This document shows positions 1 to 4,155 of a stretch of 5,441 nucleotides of DNA, piece after piece. Numbering within the stretch: position 1 is the first letter of the stretch; every line of letters starts with the position of its first letter. Made by a program: the position numbers and the translations under genes. The notes under the pieces were generated by a model, which saw nothing but the letters and a program-made list of their open reading frames with translations, had not been told where the DNA came from and ran no database searches. Origin of the DNA: Euryarchaeota archaeon UBA501 (GTDB taxonomy: Archaea > Thermoplasmatota > Poseidoniia > Poseidoniales > Thalassarchaeaceae); assembly GCA_002505685.1 (NCBI GenBank), contig DAVT01000013.1, forward strand, positions 1 to 5,441, written 5' to 3'.

Positions 1-234
1 ATGACCAGTGATGAACTCAACAAGCGCTTGTTCAAGCATGGGGCTGCCATCCTTTGCGCATCCGATTGTGACATGGCTCGCCCCCATTCCAAGGACCCAA
101 GTTATGTGACTCCATATGAGCGATTCTTCCGCTTCTCATTTGGACCGTTGCTTCCAGAAACATTCGAGGGGGATGTCCAATTGTTCCGTGAAGTGTATGA
201 GGAATACAAGCGGGATTCGGGTATTACATCCTGA
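1..234 (+). CDS. C-terminal fragment of a probable PLP-dependent aminotransferase (fold type I), cut at the window edge
   Basis: The reading frame is open from the first base and stops at TGA (232-234). The ATG at position 1 is probably an internal methionine, because 77 residues are too few for a complete enzyme of this kind. The visible part resembles the end of the small domain of class I/II aminotransferases: a segment rich in K/H/G and hydrophobic residues (HGAAILCASD), then the strand FFRFSFGPL near residues 42-50, then an amphipathic helix running to the end (ETFEGDVQLFREVYEEYK). In that family an Arg-[ILVF]-Ser-[FY] strand near the C-terminus carries the arginine that binds the substrate carboxylate; Arg44 would be that residue here. 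The lysine that binds PLP would lie upstream, outside the window. The substrate cannot be told. The family call rests on one motif and the helix pattern, so it is moderate. Confidence 0.55.
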   Translation: MTSDELNKRLFKHGAAILCASDCDMARPHSKDPSYVTPYERFFRFSFGPLLPETFEGDVQLFREVYEEYKRDSGITS

Positions 235-255
235 ATACGATCGAATCACCGTCTC

Positions 256-265
256 TCACTAGTGA
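256..265. repeat. 10-bp perfect palindrome in the gap before the membrane-protein gene
   Basis: TCACTAGTGA reads the same on both strands. It lies 52 bp before the ATG at 318, in the only gap on the + strand. Such a site could be an operator, but palindromes of this length also occur by chance, and no second copy was noticed in the window. Confidence 0.2.
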
Positions 266-306
266 ACAAAGGGATTTAGAGCCCGAAATTTCTCGGTGTG
301 TTGTAC

Positions 307-312
307 GAGGTG
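307..312 (+). promoter_or_regulatory. Ribosome-binding site for the membrane protein
   Basis: GAGGTG lies 5 nt (TCCAA) before the ATG at 318 and matches the anti-Shine-Dalgarno end of 16S rRNA. It supports 318 as the start codon. Confidence 0.65.
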
Positions 313-317
313 TCCAA

Positions 318-1274
318 ATGCACATTTCTGGAAAAATTGGAATTCCTGTTGGAATTGTCATGTTGATTATTGGAGGATTCATTGCCGCTTCTTCTATTTC
401 GTCTTTTGAGGAAGCAGAAAAAATTGAGAATTTCATGAGTGAACCCAGCACTGAAATCATCCTAGAATACATCGATGAAGATGATTCGGGTTCTGCAGGT
501 TGGTACTTGATGATTCAAGCAGAATACTCTGTCGATAACAACGGGGACGACACCGTCGATGCTTGTGATGGATTGAACATCACGATTACGGATTCCTTGG
601 GTTTCGATGTGAATTCTACCTCTGGAAACATCTACTGCACACTTGATGATAACAAAGAAATGGCTGGCCTCGATAAATCACATGTCGATATCAATGATGG
701 ATGGATGATTGTAGGAATCGTTTGCGATACCCTCGATGATGCTGAAATGAATGGGTATTGGGAAACCAGCCGGAACGAAAACGGCGAAGAAGGAGAAGTT
801 TGGGTTCAAACGGGTGAAAACGATCGCTGTGAAATCGGTGAAAATTATACCATTTCAAGCAATCAAGAAATCAAATTGTTTGACAGAGATAAACAAGCCG
901 GATTAGAAGTTCGAGGTTTTATTGAATTGTGTGGTGGAATTTGTTGTGCCATCTGTTCACTCATCTTCCTCATCGGGGCTGTGATTTCTGGATTCGTCAT
1001 GAAACCTGCACCACAAATGATGATGCCAATCGGTACAGGTGGTGGGGTTGTCGGTGGTGTAGCTCCAACCGTACCTGTTGATCCCAATGCAACGAGTAGT
1101 TCAGTTCCTGGAACGGCAGTATTTGGAGCGGGCCCCTCAGTGAATGTTGATGCTGCAGAACCTGAGCCTTCTCAAGGGGGAGATGCCATTACAGTTGCCG
1201 ATTCTCTAAAGGAAAAATTCCTCGCTGGCTCTGCAGATAAAATCACTGAGGCGAAAGACCCCAGTAAAGAATAG
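318..1274 (+). CDS. Hypothetical two-helix membrane protein with an acidic Cys-containing ectodomain and a Gly/Pro/Met-rich tail
   Basis: I do not recognise a family. The 318-residue product has a hydrophobic helix at about residues 6-25, an acidic domain of about 175 residues, a second hydrophobic helix at about 206-227, and a low-complexity tail. The first helix has few positive residues before it and no clear signal-peptidase site, so it probably acts as an anchor. The middle domain is rich in Asp/Glu/Asn, has four cysteines (83, 107, 136, 171) that could form two disulfides, and has N-glycosylation sequons at Asn87, Asn99 and Asn176; it is probably outside the cell. The second helix starts with a Cys cluster (205, 209, 210, 213). 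The tail (230-318) holds PQMMMPIGTGGG, then Pro/Ser/Ala-rich sequence and a charged end, and is probably cytoplasmic. The ATG has a GAGGTG site 5 nt upstream. The TAG stop directly abuts the stop of the convergent gene. The topology is inferred from hydrophobicity alone. Confidence 0.8.
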   Translation: MHISGKIGIPVGIVMLIIGGFIAASSISSFEEAEKIENFMSEPSTEIILEYIDEDDSGSAGWYLMIQAEYSVDNNGDDTVDACDGLNITITDSLGFDVNSTSGNIYCTLDDNKEMAGLDKSHVDINDGWMIVGIVCDTLDDAEMNGYWETSRNENGEEGEVWVQTGENDRCEIGENYTISSNQEIKLFDRDKQAGLEVRGFIELCGGICCAICSLIFLIGAVISGFVMKPAPQMMMPIGTGGGVVGGVAPTVPVDPNATSSSVPGTAVFGAGPSVNVDAAEPEPSQGGDAITVADSLKEKFLAGSADKITEAKDPSKE

Positions 1275-1862
1275 TCAGGCTGCATCGTAGATTTCGAAGC
1301 CCGAAAGCGGCGGCGTATATACGTGGAGATTGATGAGGTCACCATCTGTATCGTTTGAGATTCTGTGAATGTCAGGCTCATCCGCAGCGCAAACTTCTCC
1401 CGGTGCGTAGTGACGAACGTGCGAAGGGACTGCGCGGTTGTCCTCATTCAATTCGTAGATGGTCTCAGTTGAGGTCCCTTCTACAATCAGGAATGCACAA
1501 TCTGAGCCTTTGTGGTCATGTATTGGCGTGTCTTGTCCCGCACGCCAAGTAATGGCCACCATTTCGTAATGCTCGGTTTTCTTGATGATATTACGCTGGT
1601 AACTCCTTTCCTCGGTATAACCGATGTGATTCTTGAGGGCTTCAAGGTTGATTTGCATAGATTCCAATCTTATACCCAATTCAGATAGACCGGGGCGCCT
1701 ATCGATTGAATCCAACCAGTCGACCATGTTCGCAAGATTCTGACAACAATCCAACAGTGAGTTTCGGCTATCCTCGTCAAGGGTGACAACCGCAACCATG
1801 CTCACCGGAAGGGGGGGCAGAACATAGACTTGACCAAGCGAATTCGCCACGTCCAAACTCAA
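1275..1862 (-). CDS. Cysteine dioxygenase-like thiol dioxygenase (cupin fold)
   Basis: Cysteine dioxygenases are cytoplasmic cupins that use Fe(II) and O2 to turn cysteine into cysteine sulfinate. Numbering from the TTG at 1862 (195 aa), the core matches the family closely: SYQRN with Arg90 (substrate carboxylate), IHDHKGSDC with iron ligands His115 and His117 and Cys122, DIHRISN with the third ligand His166, and LHVYTPP with His180 and Tyr182. Cys122 and Tyr182 sit where mammalian enzymes form the Cys93-Tyr157 cross-link. The Ser of the usual Ser-His-Tyr triad is Asn178. The conserved Arg favours cysteine over 3-mercaptopropionate. The start is unsure: TTG 1862 lies 1 nt after the Rieske gene stop but has no Shine-Dalgarno site, whereas the ATG at 1799 (174 aa) would place Arg at residue 69, nearer the rat position (60), but its GGTGAG is only 1 nt away. 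The gene probably shares an mRNA with the Rieske gene. Confidence 0.85.
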   Translation of the reverse strand: MSLDVANSLGQVYVLPPLPVSMVAVVTLDEDSRNSLLDCCQNLANMVDWLDSIDRRPGLSELGIRLESMQINLEALKNHIGYTEERSYQRNIIKKTEHYEMVAITWRAGQDTPIHDHKGSDCAFLIVEGTSTETIYELNEDNRAVPSHVRHYAPGEVCAADEPDIHRISNDTDGDLINLHVYTPPLSGFEIYDAA

Positions 1863-1863
1863 A

Positions 1864-2907
1864 TTATTGCTCGGTTAGAATTCGATGGAAATGATGTACA
1901 CCCGTTTCCTTGGTGGGCGAATACCGCCCACGTTCATAGGCAATAGAAGATACGCCTTTCTGGCAACCTTCCACGACAAACTGATCCTCTGCCTCGACTT
2001 TGTCCAAGTCTCCACCTGCCCCCTGACCAAGCATACTAGAATCACCTACAAAACCATGGTAAACGATTCTTGTTCGATTGACTGCTTGGGGTATTACAAG
2101 ATTGACTGAAAGTCCCCATGGATAGAAATTCAGCATCAGTCCTGGGAATAACCAATAGTAGTAAGCCGCAATTTTCTGTCCAAAATCTGGATGATCTTTC
2201 GGAAGCTCAAAGCAAGGTTCGCCTTCATTGGCGATGCCTATTTGCAATACACCTCCGTCGAACAGTTCTGTGCTATATTCATCATAATCCAAAACCTGAT
2301 GCAAATCTCCGTGTACAAATGGAATGTGGAATCCTTCCAGATAATTATCGACATAAAGAGCCCAATTCGATTCAATTTCATAATCTCGATGGCGGGTTTT
2401 ATCGTGAGTGAAATTTTCAATGTCAAGCCATCCAACTCTAGCATCGACCGCTTGGATAAATGCATCAAAATCTTCACCGGATATCGTGTTGAATAGCAAC
2501 CCTTTCCATTCAGCAAATGGGTATGTGGGGAGATGGTCTGTGGCTGAGGGGAAATTCTCGACTTCTGCAAACTCTGGCATGCTGCGAAATTGTCCGGATA
2601 GATCGAATGTTCGCCCATGATACGAACATTGTAGCCGACGTTTGTCGTTCGACTCAGTGCAGATAAGCATCCCCCGGTGGGTGCAAACGTTCGATATGCA
2701 ATGGATTTCGTCACCTTCCTTGGTGAGCAACATCGGCTCTTTCAATGGGTTGTCAATCGGATTGGCGCTAAGCAATTGGCAGCGATGAGCGGCGAAGTGC
2801 CAGTGTTGGCCAAAGGAAGAGACAATGGATTCGAATACCTCAGAATCTGTATAATACCGTGAAGGAAGGGTTTCAGCCTTGCGAATGTCCGGGTCGATAA
2901 TCGCCAT
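1864..2907 (-). CDS. Rieske [2Fe-2S] non-heme iron oxygenase, alpha subunit
   Basis: These enzymes take electrons from a reductase through a Rieske cluster and use O2 at a mononuclear Fe(II) to hydroxylate or demethylate a small molecule. Numbered from the ATG at 2907 (347 aa), the Rieske domain is near residues 35-140, with Cys75-x-His77 (NVCTHRG) and Cys94-x2-His97 (QCSYHG). The catalytic domain has NYLEGFHIPFVH, giving iron ligands His194 and His199, with Asp308 in EDQFVVEGCQKG as the likely third ligand. The residue three before the first His, which bridges Rieske and iron centres, is Glu191 where ring-hydroxylating dioxygenases have Asp; Glu is known from carnitine monooxygenase CntA and relatives. 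The substrate is not known: quaternary amines are the best guess, aromatics possible. An upstream in-frame ATG at 2937 lacks a ribosome site, while 2907 has AGGTGAT just before it. No reductase gene is visible. Confidence 0.9.
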   Translation of the reverse strand: MAIIDPDIRKAETLPSRYYTDSEVFESIVSSFGQHWHFAAHRCQLLSANPIDNPLKEPMLLTKEGDEIHCISNVCTHRGMLICTESNDKRRLQCSYHGRTFDLSGQFRSMPEFAEVENFPSATDHLPTYPFAEWKGLLFNTISGEDFDAFIQAVDARVGWLDIENFTHDKTRHRDYEIESNWALYVDNYLEGFHIPFVHGDLHQVLDYDEYSTELFDGGVLQIGIANEGEPCFELPKDHPDFGQKIAAYYYWLFPGLMLNFYPWGLSVNLVIPQAVNRTRIVYHGFVGDSSMLGQGAGGDLDKVEAEDQFVVEGCQKGVSSIAYERGRYSPTKETGVHHFHRILTEQ

Positions 2908-2910
2908 ATC

Positions 2911-2917
2911 ATCACCT
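2911..2917 (-). promoter_or_regulatory. Ribosome-binding site that decides the Rieske oxygenase start
   Basis: On the - strand AGGTGAT lies 3 nt before the ATG at 2907. The alternative ATG at 2937 is preceded by ATCTGGG, which gives no such match, so the shorter protein is preferred. A leaderless transcript starting at 2937 cannot be ruled out. Confidence 0.6.
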
Positions 2918-2962
2918 AAGCATCGAGATCTCCGCATCCCAGATGTCGTCTGTCACAATTGG

Positions 2963-2970
2963 TCGTATAC
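2963..2970 (-). promoter_or_regulatory. Possible weak TATA-like element for the Rieske/thiol dioxygenase pair
   Basis: In the 120-bp gap the - strand has GTATACGA. Archaeal TATA boxes sit about 26 nt before the transcription start, which would put that start near 2940, about 30 nt before the preferred ATG. The match to a TATA consensus is poor and no clear BRE is seen, so this is tentative. Confidence 0.2.
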
Positions 2971-3002
2971 TGAACACGTCAAGAAACCGACGCTCTAATG
3001 AT

Positions 3003-3021
3003 TGGCGCCCTATGGGTGCCA
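3003..3021. repeat. Imperfect inverted repeat (8-bp arms, 3-nt loop) after pth2
   Basis: The + strand reads TGGCGCCC TAT GGGTGCCA. The arms pair over 8 bp with one G-T wobble on the + strand; on the - strand the same place is an A-C mismatch. It starts 6 nt beyond the pth2 stop. On the + strand it is followed by TTTT, but no + strand gene ends here. In the direction of the neighbouring genes no T-run follows. It may be an operator for the Rieske gene, an mRNA 3'-end hairpin for the pth2 transcript, or chance. Confidence 0.35.
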
Positions 3022-3027
3022 TTTTGA

Positions 3028-3390
3028 TTAAACGAGGCTAAATGTACCCGTCAAAGAATCAATCTCACTTCGTGGACCGGGCCCGATACCAACCACGGTT
3101 ACGGTCCCTGCTGGAATTTCGGTATGCCCTGCATCCCGAACCATGTAGCAAACCAAACCAGCACTTTGGGTTTCACCAAACAAACGCTTCAGGGCATCCA
3201 AATTGGGTGCGGCGACGACTATTTTTCGCGCCCCATTTTCACGCCATGATGCCAATACTGTTGGACAGATGCGCTTTGCTTTCAGAGCACATTCAACCGC
3301 TGCATGACCGCATTGGGCAGCCAACTTACCCTTTGACAATTTGAGATCCTTGCGGGTTACCAAGACCATGGTCAATTCGTCGCCACTCAT
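3028..3390 (-). CDS. pth2: Peptidyl-tRNA hydrolase type 2 (Pth2)
   Basis: Pth2 is a cytoplasmic enzyme that cuts the ester bond of peptidyl-tRNAs released from stalled ribosomes, freeing tRNA for reuse. At 120 residues the protein has the usual length of the archaeal form and covers the whole family: the N-terminal strand MVLVTRKDL, the signature KGKLAAQCGHAAVE (residues 20-33, with Lys20, Lys22, Gln26 and His29), AWRENG-like SWRENGARKIVV (48-59), and the C-terminal block RDAGHTEIPAGTVT with Asp86, Thr90 and Thr98, followed by the typical GIGPGP and a final ITG-like SLTGTFSLV. The ATG directly follows the TAG of the upstream transporter gene with no spacer, and a near-perfect GGAGGTGA site lies 4 nt before it, so translation is probably coupled. 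There is no unrelated bacterial Pth1 here. The type points to an archaeal host. Confidence 0.95.
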   Translation of the reverse strand: MSGDELTMVLVTRKDLKLSKGKLAAQCGHAAVECALKAKRICPTVLASWRENGARKIVVAAPNLDALKRLFGETQSAGLVCYMVRDAGHTEIPAGTVTVVGIGPGPRSEIDSLTGTFSLV

Positions 3391-4155
3391 CTATTCACCT
3401 CCATCCAGTCGTTCTACTCCGGCAAGTGGGTTTTCCAATCTCTTGGCTTCCGCCTCGCTTTCAGCCATGAGTGCTTCCCTTTCAATCGTGTCCTTTGGAA
3501 GGTCGGGATACCATCGCCCCGCTTCGTGTCGTCTGTGAAGCCAAAGCAACTGGTGTAGACTTGGAGCCAACCACACCGTGAACAAGACGTTCCCCACTGC
3601 GTGCATTGCATCAAAAATCAATCCTGCAATGATGAAGGTCAAGAATGCCTCGAACGATTGGTAAATCGCCAATGCAGATACAGAGACAATCCAATCGAAC
3701 AAGAAACCCCAGATGAATGCCAAGATGGCCATGGGCAATATCCGAACCTTGGTTCCGTCCCAATTGACGAGAATTGGGCGAAGAATCGCCGCACTTGTGC
3801 CCACCGCAGCCCAAGCAATCGCCTGATAAAACGTCCATGGGCCATGGCCCAATGCCATATTTGAGAGCAATGCAGTCAACATCGCAACTGCGGTTGCGCG
3901 ACGAGCTCCCAGATGTAATCCAATCATCAAGATGAACAGTGTCACAGGTTGAACGTTCGGCAATGCCGCAAATAGTACACGACTGGCACTGGCGACTGCT
4001 GCCAATAGAGCGATGAGAGCGGCCTCCCGGCCTAGACGGATTCGGCGATCAACGCTGATGAGCAATGTACCGAAAAACAAGCCGCATAGCAATGTCAGCC
4101 AGACGGCGATGCCGCCGGGTGTCATGGCCCAATCTTGGAGGGATTGCCAATTCAT
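3391..4155 (-). CDS. ECF-transporter-like membrane protein (substrate-binding S component), specificity unknown
   Basis: S components bind a vitamin or metal in the membrane and pair with EcfT and two EcfA ATPases to import it. The 254-residue product has about six or seven hydrophobic stretches (roughly 14-34, 44-62, 68-83, 86-104, 107-125, 137-160, 170-200). Features that recall the S-component superfamily are ASRVLFAALPNVQPVT (56-72), the small-residue stretch through LGARRATAVAMLTALLSN, the motif GHGPWTFYQ (103-111), and FDAMHAVGNVLF (181-192) in the last helix. The ligand cannot be read from this. The 50-residue C-terminal tail is charged and probably cytoplasmic. The start is well fixed: ATG overlaps the ATPase stop as ATGA, with GGAGGTG 5 nt upstream. 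The direct ATPase partner next door supports the role; EcfT is not in the window. Confidence 0.75.
   Translation of the reverse strand: MNWQSLQDWAMTPGGIAVWLTLLCGLFFGTLLISVDRRIRLGREAALIALLAAVASASRVLFAALPNVQPVTLFILMIGLHLGARRATAVAMLTALLSNMALGHGPWTFYQAIAWAAVGTSAAILRPILVNWDGTKVRILPMAILAFIWGFLFDWIVSVSALAIYQSFEAFLTFIIAGLIFDAMHAVGNVLFTVWLAPSLHQLLWLHRRHEAGRWYPDLPKDTIEREALMAESEAEAKRLENPLAGVERLDGGE
3395..3402 (-). promoter_or_regulatory. Strong ribosome-binding site for pth2, inside the transporter gene end
   Basis: GGAGGTGA on the - strand lies 4 nt before the pth2 ATG and also encodes the last residues (Gly-Gly-Glu) of the membrane protein. Its position makes pth2 translation depend on, or at least follow, translation of the upstream gene. 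Confidence 0.8.

Noticed and set aside
282..295. Partial inverted repeat CCGAAATTTCTCGG, or a BRE/TATA-like stretch, before the surface-protein gene
   Set aside because: The symmetry is interrupted and the TATA match is weak, so it is not supported as a promoter or operator.
2191..2496. Open frame on the + strand opposite the Rieske gene
   Set aside because: Antisense shadow with no recognisable protein features.
2238..2714. 158-codon open frame on the - strand inside the Rieske gene
   Set aside because: It is a different frame of a gene with full Rieske and iron-site motifs. Its product shows no domain, and it has no matching ribosome site.
2908..2937. Longer Rieske start at the ATG at 2937
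   Set aside because: It lacks a ribosome site and adds ten Arg-rich residues, while the ATG at 2907 has AGGTGAT just before it. A leaderless start remains possible.
2963..2981. Bacterial -35/-10 pair (TTGACG and TATACG on the - strand)
   Set aside because: The spacing is only 7 nt, far too short for a sigma-70 promoter, and the host appears archaeal.
3003..3026. Intrinsic terminator on the + strand (hairpin plus TTTT)
   Set aside because: The nearest + strand gene ends more than 1.7 kb away, and both flanking genes run on the - strand.
3601..3864. Overlapping open frames on both strands within the membrane-protein gene
   Set aside because: The true frame gives clear hydrophobic helices and coupled start/stop sites; the others give Cys/His/Arg-rich sequence typical of wrong frames.
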